Made by a program: the position numbers and the translations under genes
Notes under the pieces: model-generated
Told to the model about the DNA's origin: nothing
What the model saw: the letters and a program-made list of their open reading frames with translations, nothing else
Database searches by the model: none
From: Acinetobacter genomosp. 15BJ
GTDB lineage: Bacteria > Pseudomonadota > Gammaproteobacteria > Pseudomonadales > Moraxellaceae
Length of the DNA: 64,000 bases
Assembly: GCF_000400715.1 (NCBI RefSeq)
Contig: NZ_KE007346.1
Span: 1 to 64,000, forward strand
Direction of reading: 5' to 3'
Shown here: piece after piece, positions 55,879 through 64,000 of the stretch
Numbering within the stretch: the stretch's first letter is position 1
Layout of the letters: every line of letters begins with the position of its first letter

Positions 55879-56433
55879 ATGCAACGGATCTGGATCAACA
55901 TATTATGCTGTAGCATGTTGCTGTTGAGCGGTTGTCAACTGACGCCCCATGCACAGGGACTGAAAAGCAGCCATTGGCCAGCACAGCAATATCAACGGCA
56001 AGACCAAGTTGAGGTGCAGTGGAAGGATAAAAGCTTTAGCTTCTTGCTCTATCAACAACAGCAAGGTCAGCAGCTCAGTCTGCTTGCTTTGGGTTTAACT
56101 GGACAGCCTTTGTTTCAATTACAATTTGATGGGCAACAGGTCAAAGTACAGCAACGCATTGACCAGATGCGCTTACTGCCTTTTGAGTTTGTGGTTCGAG
56201 ATTTGTTATTTGCGACCTATCCCCAGTTTGCTCAGTTAGGACAACAGTCTGTTCGGGTACAACAAGCGGCAACGCAACAGCAGGTTTTTATTGCTGAAAA
56301 GGCCGTATTAGCGATTCGAACTCAAGACAATAGCATTGAGCTTGATAATCTGCAGGTACCGTACCGCATGACCTTGAGCCCGATTGAAAATACCTTGAAT
56401 GGTGGTCAATCTGAGCAAGGAGTGCAACCATGA
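55879..56433 (+). CDS. DUF3261 lipoprotein (ApeN-type)
   Basis: 184 residues. Signal peptide ending LLLSGCQL (lipobox). The remaining 165 residues carry the DUF3261 pattern (LSLLALGLTGQPLFQLQFDG and LPFEFVVRDLLFATYP). Such lipoproteins are a regular member of aryl-polyene clusters and may act at the outer membrane in transfer. Ends with a four-base overlap with the next ketosynthase. Confidence 0.82.
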   Translation: MQRIWINILCCSMLLLSGCQLTPHAQGLKSSHWPAQQYQRQDQVEVQWKDKSFSFLLYQQQQGQQLSLLALGLTGQPLFQLQFDGQQVKVQQRIDQMRLLPFEFVVRDLLFATYPQFAQLGQQSVRVQQAATQQQVFIAEKAVLAIRTQDNSIELDNLQVPYRMTLSPIENTLNGGQSEQGVQP

Positions 56434-57623
56434 GTCAATCTTTATCTCAGTTGCAAGCAGTTGGTATTCCTCTAAGTATTGGGCTTTCTGCATTAGGTCA
56501 GGATATTGCGCAGATCCGCCAGCACTTGATTGAAGCAACGAATACATTGAGTCTGGACGCTGGGTTTTTAGCGGATCGCGCTGTTTGGGTTGGACGCTAT
56601 GCAGAGCCATTGATTGAGACTATACCTGAATCACTCGGTCGATTTGACTCGCGTAATCTACGCTTTGCTTTGACTGCGCTGCAAAAAATTGAGACTGAAC
56701 TTCAACAGCAAATTGCCAGCATTGATCTAACCCGTTTAAGTATTGTAATGGGCACCTCGACTTCGGGAATATCCGACAGTGAGCTTTTACTGAAACAGCA
56801 TTTTGATGGAAATGACACCATTGAAATTATGCATCAACCGCAAGAAATGGGTTGCCTAGCCAAAGCTTTACAAGTCTATCTCGGCTGGCAAGGGGCGGCT
56901 TATACCATTTCGACGGCCTGCTCTTCCAGTGCCAAGGCCTTTGCCGCAGGACAACGTTTAATTCAGGCAGGTTTGGCTGATGCGGTATTGGTCGGTGGGG
57001 TGGATACCTTATGTCAACTGACCTTAAATGGTTTTAACAGTTTGGAAAGTTTATCGGCAGATATTTGCCAACCCTGTGGTATCAATCGAGATGGTATTAA
57101 TATTGGCGAAGCCGCAGCTTTATTTTTGCTGACCAAAGCCACTGCACCGATCATGTTATATGGTGTGGGTGAATCGATGGATGCATGGCATATTTCTGCA
57201 CCGCATCCAGAAGGTTTGGGCGCAGCGAACGCGATGCAGCGCGCCTTGGACAGTGCAGCGATAACAGCACAGCAGGTGGGTTATATCAATTTGCATGGAA
57301 CCGCCACACAACAAAATGATGCGATGGAAATCAAGGCTGTTCGACAAGTCTTTCAAGGCTTGAATGTGCCCTTAAGTAGTACCAAGCATAAAACTGGACA
57401 TTGTTTGGGAGCGGCGGGTGCGATAGAAGCCTTTATCTGTACCCAACTTTTAAAAGATCAAAATGGGTTGCCCCTACATCAACAGACCGATATTGATCCT
57501 GAGCTTGCTGATCAAAACTATGTCACAGATGCTCGGCAGACCGAGAACATTCGCTATGTGCTAAGTAATTCTTTTGCCTTTGGTGGCAGCAACATCAGCT
57601 TGTTATTTGGGGTGCAGCACTAA
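56430..57623 (+). CDS. Beta-ketoacyl-ACP synthase (ApeO-type)
   Basis: 397 residues with a complete KS triad: C164 in STACSSSAKAF, H289 in INLHGTATQQND and H324 in KTGHCLGAAGAIEAF. Condensing enzyme of a type II system. It probably works with the short KS-like chain-length factor or with the second ketosynthase to build the polyene. Confidence 0.9.
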   Translation: MSQSLSQLQAVGIPLSIGLSALGQDIAQIRQHLIEATNTLSLDAGFLADRAVWVGRYAEPLIETIPESLGRFDSRNLRFALTALQKIETELQQQIASIDLTRLSIVMGTSTSGISDSELLLKQHFDGNDTIEIMHQPQEMGCLAKALQVYLGWQGAAYTISTACSSSAKAFAAGQRLIQAGLADAVLVGGVDTLCQLTLNGFNSLESLSADICQPCGINRDGINIGEAAALFLLTKATAPIMLYGVGESMDAWHISAPHPEGLGAANAMQRALDSAAITAQQVGYINLHGTATQQNDAMEIKAVRQVFQGLNVPLSSTKHKTGHCLGAAGAIEAFICTQLLKDQNGLPLHQQTDIDPELADQNYVTDARQTENIRYVLSNSFAFGGSNISLLFGVQH

Positions 57624-58055
57624 ATGAAATTAGATGCGATTGAATATATTCCACATGAACAGCCTATGGTCTTTATTGATCATCTGCTCGAAGTCAAACA
57701 AGGTTATGCAATTGCTGAATTGACGATTCGGTCTGAATTGATGTTCTGTGAAGCGGCGGGTTTACCGACTTGGACAAGTATTGAAATCATGGCGCAAACC
57801 ATTAGCGCCTATTCCGGTTGGATGGGGCAACAATTTCAGCAAGCACCAAAACTGGGTTTTTTGTTGGGGACACGCAAGCTGCAGTTACCCTTTGCGTATT
57901 TTGCGCTTGGACAGACCTTAAGAATTCGGGTCGAACAGCAATATCTGCATGAAGGTTTGGGGCAGTTTTCTTGCGAGATTGAAGGGGCTGAGCAGGTGAT
58001 CAGTGTCTTACTCAGTGTTTATGAACCGACTGATCAATCGACATTAGCATTATAG
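57624..58055 (+). CDS. Hot-dog 3-hydroxyacyl-ACP dehydratase (ApeP-type)
   Basis: 143 residues. YIPHEQPMVFIDHLLEV at the start, MFCEAAGLPTWTSIEIMAQTISAYSGW in the central helix (quoted in part). The pattern is the ApeP dehydratase family: a FabZ-like fold with His-Pro replaced by PHEQP. Dehydrates beta-hydroxy intermediates; the ligase fusion holds a second dehydratase-like domain. Confidence 0.85.
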   Translation: MKLDAIEYIPHEQPMVFIDHLLEVKQGYAIAELTIRSELMFCEAAGLPTWTSIEIMAQTISAYSGWMGQQFQQAPKLGFLLGTRKLQLPFAYFALGQTLRIRVEQQYLHEGLGQFSCEIEGAEQVISVLLSVYEPTDQSTLAL

Positions 58056-58069
58056 TTTTAGGAACAACA

Positions 58070-58795
58070 ATGAGTAGAAGAATATTGGTCACGGGTTCAA
58101 GCCGTGGCATTGGTAAAGCAATCGCATTGCAATTGGCTCAGGCGGGTTTTGATGTGACCATTCATGCTCGCTCACGTGAGGCTGAAGCAGCTCAAGTGGT
58201 TGAGCAGATTCAAAAACTTGGTCGAAACAGTCATTATTTATTATTTGATGTGAATGAACGTGAGCATGTCAAAAGCTTATTAGAACAAGATGTTGAACAA
58301 CATGGTGCTTTTTATGGTGTCGTACTGAATGCAGGTCTTACACATGACGGTGCTTTCCCTGCATTGACTGATCAGGACTGGGATGAGGTTATTTCGACCT
58401 CTTTAGACGGTTTCTATAATGTGCTTAAACCCTTGATCATGCCGATGATTCACTTACGCAAAGGTGGGCGAATCGTGACGCTTTCTTCGGTCTCGGGTAT
58501 TATGGGCAATCGTGGACAGGTGAATTACAGTGCAGCCAAAGCAGGCTTGATTGGTGCAACCAAGGCATTGGCTTTGGAATTGGCCAAGCGCAAAATCACG
58601 GTGAACTGTGTGGCACCCGGTCTGATTGAAACGGAAATGGTCACCGATGAAGTCAAAGAACATGCATTAAAAATGATTCCAATGCAGCGCATGGGGCAGG
58701 TGGATGAAGTGGCGGGTGTGGTGAAATTTCTCTGTTCAGATGAAGCCTCTTATATTACCCGTCAGGTGATTTCGGTCAATGGAGGACTGATCTGA
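58070..58795 (+). CDS. 3-oxoacyl-ACP reductase (FabG-like, ApeQ-type)
   Basis: 241 residues. NADPH-binding GSSRGIGK (9-16), LNAG and the complete S140-Y153-K157 triad in SSVSGIMGNRGQVNYSAAKAG (split). Reduces the beta-keto intermediate. Stop overlaps the following ketosynthase start (TGATGA). Confidence 0.92.
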   Translation: MSRRILVTGSSRGIGKAIALQLAQAGFDVTIHARSREAEAAQVVEQIQKLGRNSHYLLFDVNEREHVKSLLEQDVEQHGAFYGVVLNAGLTHDGAFPALTDQDWDEVISTSLDGFYNVLKPLIMPMIHLRKGGRIVTLSSVSGIMGNRGQVNYSAAKAGLIGATKALALELAKRKITVNCVAPGLIETEMVTDEVKEHALKMIPMQRMGQVDEVAGVVKFLCSDEASYITRQVISVNGGLI

Positions 58796-60018
58796 TGAAG
58801 CGTGTTGTGGTCACAGGCATGGCAGGGATTACCTCGTTAGGCGAAAGTGCTGATGAAATCTTTGCACAATTCCATACGGGTAAGAGTGGCATTTGCTATA
58901 TGTCCGAGTGGGAGCAATATCCAGATTTAAGAACCAAACTCGCAGGTCCAGTCACTGGTTTTCAGGTCGCCAAGCATTTTAACCGTAAGGTGACACGAGG
59001 CATGGGGCGTGTCGCGTTAATGTCGGTCATCAGTGCTGAAAATGCCTTGCAAGATGCAGGCTTAATCGCTCATGAGATATTGAGCAGCGGTGAGGCTGGC
59101 GTGGCCTTTGGTTCATCTGCAGGCAGTGTGGATGCGGTGCGCGAGTTTGGCAATATGCTGATTGATCAAGATATGAGTAAGATCAATGCCACCACCTATA
59201 TACGCATGATGTCACATACCAGTGCTGTGAACATGACGGTCTATTTCGGCTTGAAAGGGCTCACCTTGCCAACCTCAAGTGCATGTACCTCAGGTTCAAT
59301 GGCGATTGGTCAGGCTTATGAAGCGATTAAATACGGTAAACAAACCTTGATGCTTGCGGGTGGGGCGGAAGAGCTGAGTGCCGCAGGTGCCGCCGTTTTT
59401 GATGTTCTATTGGCGACCAGTGGGATGAATGATCATCCTGAAAAATCACCACGACCATTTGATACACGACGAGATGGCTTGGTGATTGGCGAGGGTGCTG
59501 GTTGTTTGATTCTTGAAGAATATGAACATGCCAAGAAGCGTGGCGCTACCATTTACGCCGAGATCATTGGTTATGCAAGCAATACCGATGGGCAGCATGT
59601 GACCAAGCCTGATAGTGAGCGGATGGGGCAATGCATGCAAATGGCATTGAAAGATGCCCAACTGGATGCCAGTCAGATTGACTATATCAATGCGCATGGC
59701 ACTTCAACCGATCAAGGTGATATTGCTGAAAGCCAAGCTACGGCAAGGATTTTGGGGCGTAAACCCATCAGCTCATTAAAGAGTTATTTTGGGCATACCT
59801 TGGGGGCGTGTGGAGCAATTGAAGCTTGGTTAGGCATTGAAATGATGCAGCGAGGACAATTGATTCCAACGTTGAATCTGGATGAAATCGACCCACAATG
59901 TGGTGATTTAGATTATATTACCCAGCAAGTGAGAGCGAGTGAGATCAATATCATGATGAGCAATAACTTCGCTTTTGGTGGGATTAATACCTCACTGATT
60001 TTTAAACGAACAACATAA
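58795..60018 (+). CDS. Beta-ketoacyl-ACP synthase II-like (ApeR-type)
   Basis: 407 residues, FabF-like. C164 in SSACTSGSMAIG, H301 in NAHGTSTDQGD and H334 in YFGHTLGACGAIEAW form the KS triad. Second full ketosynthase of the cluster. The other KS and this one may divide the work of priming and extension. Confidence 0.92.
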   Translation: MKRVVVTGMAGITSLGESADEIFAQFHTGKSGICYMSEWEQYPDLRTKLAGPVTGFQVAKHFNRKVTRGMGRVALMSVISAENALQDAGLIAHEILSSGEAGVAFGSSAGSVDAVREFGNMLIDQDMSKINATTYIRMMSHTSAVNMTVYFGLKGLTLPTSSACTSGSMAIGQAYEAIKYGKQTLMLAGGAEELSAAGAAVFDVLLATSGMNDHPEKSPRPFDTRRDGLVIGEGAGCLILEEYEHAKKRGATIYAEIIGYASNTDGQHVTKPDSERMGQCMQMALKDAQLDASQIDYINAHGTSTDQGDIAESQATARILGRKPISSLKSYFGHTLGACGAIEAWLGIEMMQRGQLIPTLNLDEIDPQCGDLDYITQQVRASEINIMMSNNFAFGGINTSLIFKRTT

Positions 60019-60036
60019 CAAGCAAGGGGCATAATA

Positions 60037-60471
60037 ATGTCAATCAAACAATTATTCTTAGCAACTGTATTAACGGCTGGTTTTACTGTATCTGTTCAAG
60101 CTGCTGATACCGTGCATAATCTGGATTTTAAAGCGGCGGTAGATCGTGCAGTTGCCGATGGAACGCTTGATGGAACGGTAAAGTTTTATCTTAAAGGCAC
60201 CAAATCAGGTGGAAAAGTATTAGAACAAGATATCGTCACCAATCAAAAAACCAATGGTTTTGGGAAGTCTGCTGAAAAGTCATGTGATTGGGTGCTTCGT
60301 TCGGCATTAATCCAGTTAGATAAAGCAGCAAAAGCACGTGGTGCCAATGCAGTGACCAATATCGTGAGTTATTTTAAAAAGAATGAATCACAAAATTCGA
60401 CCACTTATCAATGCTATAAAGGTATGGCAGTGGCGAGTGTTGCATTGAAAGGCGATATTGTTAAGTTTTAA
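60037..60471 (+). CDS. Small exported protein of the polyene cluster
   Basis: 144 residues with a signal peptide (about 1-22, cleaved after VQA). The mature protein has a VHNLDFKAAVDRAVADGTLDGTVKFYLKG segment (in part) and two cysteines (about 88 and 126) that could pair. Similar proteins near these clusters are often mis-annotated as excinuclease ATPase subunits. Function unknown, probably periplasmic. Confidence 0.75.
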   Translation: MSIKQLFLATVLTAGFTVSVQAADTVHNLDFKAAVDRAVADGTLDGTVKFYLKGTKSGGKVLEQDIVTNQKTNGFGKSAEKSCDWVLRSALIQLDKAAKARGANAVTNIVSYFKKNESQNSTTYQCYKGMAVASVALKGDIVKF

Positions 60472-60493
60472 GTGATTTGATCAGGTTGAGCCA

Positions 60494-61147
60494 ATGACGC
60501 TACGTGAAATTGAAATCCATGTTCAGGCATTGGCACAACTGCTTGAAAAGCCTAAAACCGATTTTGCTGATTTAAGCAACTTTAACCATTATAAAAAACA
60601 GCAGATCAGGGACTATCGTAATCATCTGTTGGCGGAACGATTGCAAAGTGATGTTACGGCGCTCAGTTTTTCCAAACATGAACATGGTAAGCCCTTTTTA
60701 AGTTCGCATGCATTGCATTTTAACCATACCCATAGTCAGCAATATTATGCCTTGGCGATGAGTGAACGGGTCAAAGATATTGGGATTGATGCCGAAGAAC
60801 TGGATCGTAAAGTTCGTTTTGATGCGTTGGCACAACATGCTTTTCATGCTGAAGAATACCAAGCTTGGCTGCAGCAAGATCAGGAACCAGAATATTGGCT
60901 GCGGGTCTGGACCACCAAAGAGGCGGTATTGAAAGCATCAGGTCTTGGTATTCGTTTAGACCTGAATAGTTTGAATACGCAGGTACATCCATCCAATCAT
61001 GGTGGTATGTGTTCCCATCCCCTCATTGGTCACTTTGCCTATCAACATTTTATTCTCAATCAGAAGATTGTACTGACCGTCGCATGGCGGGCAGAGCCAT
61101 CTTGTCGTGGATTTCAGTTTCCACGAATTCAGATCATTCAGCATTAG
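60494..61147 (+). CDS. 4'-phosphopantetheinyl transferase, Sfp-type
   Basis: 217 residues. IGIDAEELDR (D99 and E101 for magnesium) and VWTTKEAVLKASGLG (138-152, the W-T-x-K-E-A signature) are diagnostic. It should attach phosphopantetheine to the two ACPs. Last gene of the cluster, ending before a terminator shared with the convergent permease gene. Confidence 0.9.
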   Translation: MTLREIEIHVQALAQLLEKPKTDFADLSNFNHYKKQQIRDYRNHLLAERLQSDVTALSFSKHEHGKPFLSSHALHFNHTHSQQYYALAMSERVKDIGIDAEELDRKVRFDALAQHAFHAEEYQAWLQQDQEPEYWLRVWTTKEAVLKASGLGIRLDLNSLNTQVHPSNHGGMCSHPLIGHFAYQHFILNQKIVLTVAWRAEPSCRGFQFPRIQIIQH

Positions 61148-61156
61148 AGAACAACC

Positions 61157-61184
61157 ACCATCAATGGAATTATTGATGGTTTTA
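61157..61184. terminator. Terminator between the polyene cluster and the permease gene
   Basis: ACCATCAAT pairs with ATTGATGGT around GGAATT, followed by TTTTAA on the plus strand. It overlaps the stop codon of the convergent permease gene. Confidence 0.8.
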
Positions 61185-62636
61185 ATGAAGATTCAAGCTT
61201 TGTTGATCACCAACACTTTTTACTTTTATAACGACACTTTCCCGAGACAGGCTATAGTAAAAACTACTGCCAAGCATGACCCCAATAAACCAGTTGAAGG
61301 GCGCCAAAAACTGAAAACTCGGAATAAGAACGAACAGCAGGCCGATACTGACTGCTGCCACTAAGCTCATTACAGCTTTTTTATTGATCCCTTTTTGATA
61401 GTAATATGCTGCTGTGGGTTGATCGCTAAATAAGTCATCGACCAACACTTTTTGTTTGTTAATCAGATAAAAGTCAGCAAGTAGAATACCAAACAGTGGG
61501 CCGATAAAAGCCGCTAAAGTATCAAGGGTATAGTGAATCAGTTCTGGGGAGTTAAATAAATTCCATGGCGTGATAAAGATGGAACCGATCGCTGCAATCA
61601 TGCCTGCTCTGCGAAAATTAAGAAAGCGCGGGGCGAGATTAGAGAAGTCAAAACCTGCCGAAACGAAATTCGCCACAATATTAATGCCAATGGTCGCGGT
61701 TAATACCGTCAATAAGCCGAGCACCACCACGAATCCATTATCGATCATAGCAACCGTTTCGAGTGGATCATGCACCATTTTTCCAAAAACACTAAAGGTA
61801 CCTGAAACAATCATCACCACAATGACGGCAAAGAAAATAAAGTTAAACGGCAGTCCCCAAAAGTTCCCTTTTTTGACCTGTTGCATATTTTTGCCATAAC
61901 GGGAGAAATCCCCAAAGTTGAGTAATGGGCCTGAGAAATAAGACACCACCAATGCAATGGCGACAATGGTTTGCATGATCTGCTGATTGACGCTGAGCTG
62001 TTTATCACTGAGGTTAAAGGAAATATTATGCCAACCTGATTTCCACACCAGCCATAATGCCAGTGCTAACATCACCACATAGACCATTGGACCTGCCCAA
62101 TCAATAAATACCTTGATGGTGTCCATGCCTTTCCAGAAAACCAATGCTTGTATCGCCCAGATAAAACCAAAACAGATCCAGCCAATCGTACTTAGACCTG
62201 CAAACTCTGTCAGTGTAAGCGGGTGTAAGGCAGGATAGAACTTAAGTAGAATCATCATCAGGGCATTGGATGCCAGCCAGGTTTGAATGCCATACCATGA
62301 AACCGCAATCAGGCCACGAATTAAGGCTGGAATATAGGCCCCATAAATCCCGAAGGCTTGGCGAGAGATGACGGCATAGGGAACCCCTGAAATTTGACTG
62401 GGTTTTGCGACCAAGTTCGCCGCAACTTGAACAATCACGATACCAATGAGTAAGGCAAGCAGAACTTGCCAGCTGGCAAGACCGAGTGAAAATAAGCTCG
62501 CTGCGACCACATAGCCGCCCATACTATGTACATCGGACATCCAAAAGGAAAAGATGTTGTACCAAGTCCAATTTTGTTGAGCAGGGGTGAGATCTTCATT
62601 TGAGAGTTTAGGACTATAGTTCTGGTTATCGCTCAT
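61182..62636 (-). CDS. NCS1 family nucleobase/hydantoin/allantoin permease
   Basis: 484 residues with about 12 transmembrane segments. QQNWTWYNIFSFWMSDVHSMGGY (about 20-42; W and N residues at the substrate site), SQISGVPYAVISRQAFG and VSWYGIQTWLAS identify NCS1. The family takes up uracil, cytosine, allantoin or hydantoins with sodium or protons; substrate here is uncertain, but the divergent hydantoin-racemase-like gene suggests a 5-ureido or allantoin/hydantoin compound. Confidence 0.88.
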   Translation of the reverse strand: MSDNQNYSPKLSNEDLTPAQQNWTWYNIFSFWMSDVHSMGGYVVAASLFSLGLASWQVLLALLIGIVIVQVAANLVAKPSQISGVPYAVISRQAFGIYGAYIPALIRGLIAVSWYGIQTWLASNALMMILLKFYPALHPLTLTEFAGLSTIGWICFGFIWAIQALVFWKGMDTIKVFIDWAGPMVYVVMLALALWLVWKSGWHNISFNLSDKQLSVNQQIMQTIVAIALVVSYFSGPLLNFGDFSRYGKNMQQVKKGNFWGLPFNFIFFAVIVVMIVSGTFSVFGKMVHDPLETVAMIDNGFVVVLGLLTVLTATIGINIVANFVSAGFDFSNLAPRFLNFRRAGMIAAIGSIFITPWNLFNSPELIHYTLDTLAAFIGPLFGILLADFYLINKQKVLVDDLFSDQPTAAYYYQKGINKKAVMSLVAAVSIGLLFVLIPSFQFLAPFNWFIGVMLGSSFYYSLSRESVVIKVKSVGDQQSLNLH

Positions 62637-62656
62637 GACGGGTCTTCAAGATAAAC

Positions 62657-62672
62657 AACTGTTCAGACCAGT
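62657..62672. promoter_or_regulatory. Predicted operator, permease-proximal copy
   Basis: AACTGTTCAGACCAGT; the inner 15 bases ACTG-T-TC-A-GA-C-CAGT are palindromic except for three positions. An identical copy lies 107 bp downstream, centre to centre. It ends 20 bases before the permease start codon. Confidence 0.6.
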
Positions 62673-62763
62673 GATGCATAAATTAAGCCAACTTCTTTTG
62701 TTAATTTTTATTTAAGTCTTAATTTTATGATTATATTGATGTTAAAAATTAATTTTAAGTTTT

Positions 62764-62779
62764 AACTGTTCAGACCAGT
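62764..62779. promoter_or_regulatory. Predicted operator, racemase-proximal copy
   Basis: Second exact copy of AACTGTTCAGACCAGT, same orientation, about 50 bases before the racemase start codon. The TG-T-TC-A-GA-C-CA core resembles GntR-family sites, but no regulator gene is in the window. Confidence 0.6.
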
Positions 62780-62828
62780 TGGATTTAAATATGATCAATC
62801 TTATTTTTTGAATTAAAAATGTGCAGAA

Positions 62829-63542
62829 ATGAGAAACGCGACCCGAATTCAAATCATTAATCCAAATACCTGTGTCGAAATGACCACATCGATTGCTGAG
62901 GCTGCACGTCAGGTGGCCGCGGCAGATACCGAAATTATCGCCCTGTCTCCTGAGAAAGGGGTGGCATCGATTGAAGGGCATTATGATGAGGCAATGTCTG
63001 CCATTGGAGTGCTGGAGTTAATTCAACAAGGGAAAGCACAGCAGGTAGATGGTCATATTATTGCCTGTTTTGGTGATCCAGCCTTGCATGCAGCAAGAGA
63101 GTTGGCTCAGGCGCCTGTGATTGGTATTGCCGAAGCTGCATTTCACATGGCCAGTTTGGTTGCGACAAAATTTTCGATTGTGACTACTTTAGCCCGAACC
63201 AAAATTATTGCTGAACATTTATTACATCAATATGGATTTGAACGAAAATGTGCACAGATTCGATGCATTGATCTACCTGTATTGGCATTGGAAAATGATA
63301 AGCAAGCGGCGTATGAAAAATTATTAGCGAGTTGTCAGCAAGCTAAAATGCATGATGGGATTGGTGCAATTGTATTGGGCTGTGGTGGTATGGCCGAGAT
63401 GGCAGATCAGGTTAGTCTAGAGTTGGGAATTCCGATTATTGATGGGGTTCGGGCTGCAGTAAAACTGATTGAAAGTTTACATGGTTTAGGTATTCAAACC
63501 AGTAAGTGGGGAGATTATGATTACCCCTTAATAAAAGGATAA
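62829..63542 (+). CDS. Asp/Glu/hydantoin racemase family protein (allantoin- or hydantoin-racemase-like)
   Basis: 237 residues. The two catalytic cysteines of the superfamily are C80 in HIIACFGDPALHAARELA and C185 in VLGCGGMAEM; NPNTCVEMTTSIAEAA at the N terminus is the substrate-binding block. Divergent from the NCS1 permease. Both may act in hydantoin or allantoin metabolism; no amidohydrolase is in view to confirm it. Confidence 0.85.
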   Translation: MRNATRIQIINPNTCVEMTTSIAEAARQVAAADTEIIALSPEKGVASIEGHYDEAMSAIGVLELIQQGKAQQVDGHIIACFGDPALHAARELAQAPVIGIAEAAFHMASLVATKFSIVTTLARTKIIAEHLLHQYGFERKCAQIRCIDLPVLALENDKQAAYEKLLASCQQAKMHDGIGAIVLGCGGMAEMADQVSLELGIPIIDGVRAAVKLIESLHGLGIQTSKWGDYDYPLIKG

Positions 63543-63614
63543 TTCAGTGCAACAGCTTGTGAAAATATAGATTATGTAGTCTGTTTAAGTTCGGATTCGC
63601 TTTGACGTCCATAC

Positions 63615-63643
63615 AAAAATGCCAGCATTTCGCTGGCATTTTT
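63615..63643. terminator. Bidirectional terminator between the racemase gene and secF
   Basis: AATGCCAGC and GCTGGCATT pair around a 5-base loop, with A and T runs on the two sides. It lies about 20 bases beyond the secF stop on the minus strand. Confidence 0.92.
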
Positions 63644-63662
63644 AGTTTCAAGAAGAACAGAT

Positions 63663-64000
63663 TTAAGGAATCTGATCTTCTTCAAATTCAGGTTTAACTT
63701 GAACAATAAAGTCCTGACGATTCAGACCACGCCATAAAGCGTATGCTGTACCGATATAGATCGATGAGTAGGTACCAACAAAGATACCGACAAACATTGC
63801 CATAGAGAACCAGTGTAAGCCATCACCGCCTAAGAACATCATGGCAAGGACCACGAGTAATAGGGTCATCGAGGTGTGAATGGTACGACGTAAGGTTTCT
63901 GTCAAGGCGATGTCTACGATTTCACGAGGGCTTGCACCGCGAATCTTACGGAAGTTTTCACGGATACGGTCCGATACAACGATGTTATCGTTGAGCGAGA
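63663..64000 (-). CDS. secF: Protein translocase subunit SecF, C-terminal part (5' end outside window)
   Basis: The frame continues to the window edge and reads SLNDNIVVSDRIRENFRKIRGASP, then TETLRRTIHTSMTLLLVVLAMMFLGGDGLHWF, all typical of SecF; two or three membrane helices are visible. SecDF is an accessory to SecYEG that uses the proton gradient. At least 112 codons are present; the rest, and probably secD, lie beyond the end. Confidence 0.93.
   Translation of the reverse strand, partial: SLNDNIVVSDRIRENFRKIRGASPREIVDIALTETLRRTIHTSMTLLLVVLAMMFLGGDGLHWFSMAMFVGIFVGTYSSIYIGTAYALWRGLNRQDFIVQVKPEFEEDQIP

Overview
This looks like a chromosomal segment of an Acinetobacter-type gammaproteobacterium (Moraxellaceae). 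I infer this from the moderately AT-rich DNA, the rRNA sequence, the sspA-sspB / rpsI-rplM, pdxA-rsmA-apaH and pilF-rodZ-ispG-hisS-yfgM-bamB-der neighbourhoods, and protein sequences that read as Acinetobacter-like. No species call is possible by eye.

Layout. 0-1.8 kb: the 3' half of a 23S rRNA gene, the 23S-5S spacer, 5S rRNA and a strong terminator. 1.8-3.7 kb: four small housekeeping or hypothetical genes. 3.8-17.1 kb: an acyclic-terpene (citronellol/geraniol) utilisation locus. It holds a TetR repressor (AtuR-type), atuABCDEF, and a detached acyl-CoA dehydrogenase gene. That gene carries the same CAAGC-N4-GCTTG operator as the atuR-atuA intergenic region. Two copies of a palindromic repeat sit inside the atu operon. 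Between the two terpene transcription units lie a tandem pair of paralogous unknown genes, a DUF6915-like gene and a GNAT acetyltransferase gene. 17.1-21.8 kb: a ferritin-like protein, a sterol-desaturase-family protein, an AraC regulator, and a secreted sphingomyelinase C followed at once by a lipase-foldase-like gene. 22.1-24.6 kb: a Roadblock/LC7 plus small-GTPase module. 25-43.5 kb: conserved core genes.

43.7-61.1 kb: a 20-gene, same-strand, tightly packed aryl-polyene-type biosynthetic cluster. It has two ACPs, two active-site-complete ketosynthases, a ketosynthase-like chain-length factor, a ketoreductase, dehydratases, an AMP ligase fused to a dehydratase, acyltransferases, a glycosyltransferase, a thioesterase, a LolA-like protein, an MMPL exporter and a phosphopantetheinyl transferase. 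It also carries an MIO aromatic ammonia-lyase and a flavin-dependent-halogenase-like oxidoreductase. The likely logic is: ammonia-lyase makes an aryl-acrylate starter, the ligase loads it on an ACP, the KS/KR/DH set extends a polyene, acyltransferases and the glycosyltransferase attach it to a lipid or sugar carrier, and LolA/MMPL/lipoprotein components move it to the outer membrane.

61.2-64 kb: a divergent NCS1 permease / hydantoin-racemase-type pair whose shared promoter region contains two identical 16-bp near-palindromes, then the 3' end of secF running off the window.

The observations I rate highest are the shared AtuR-type operators, the sphingomyelinase/foldase pair, the unusual Phe-His selectivity pair in the ammonia-lyase, the halogenase-like enzyme in the polyene cluster, the Roadblock/GTPase module, and the repeated operator of the permease/racemase pair. 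I saw no CRISPR array, tRNA gene or insertion sequence. All family assignments were made by reading the sequence, without database searches.
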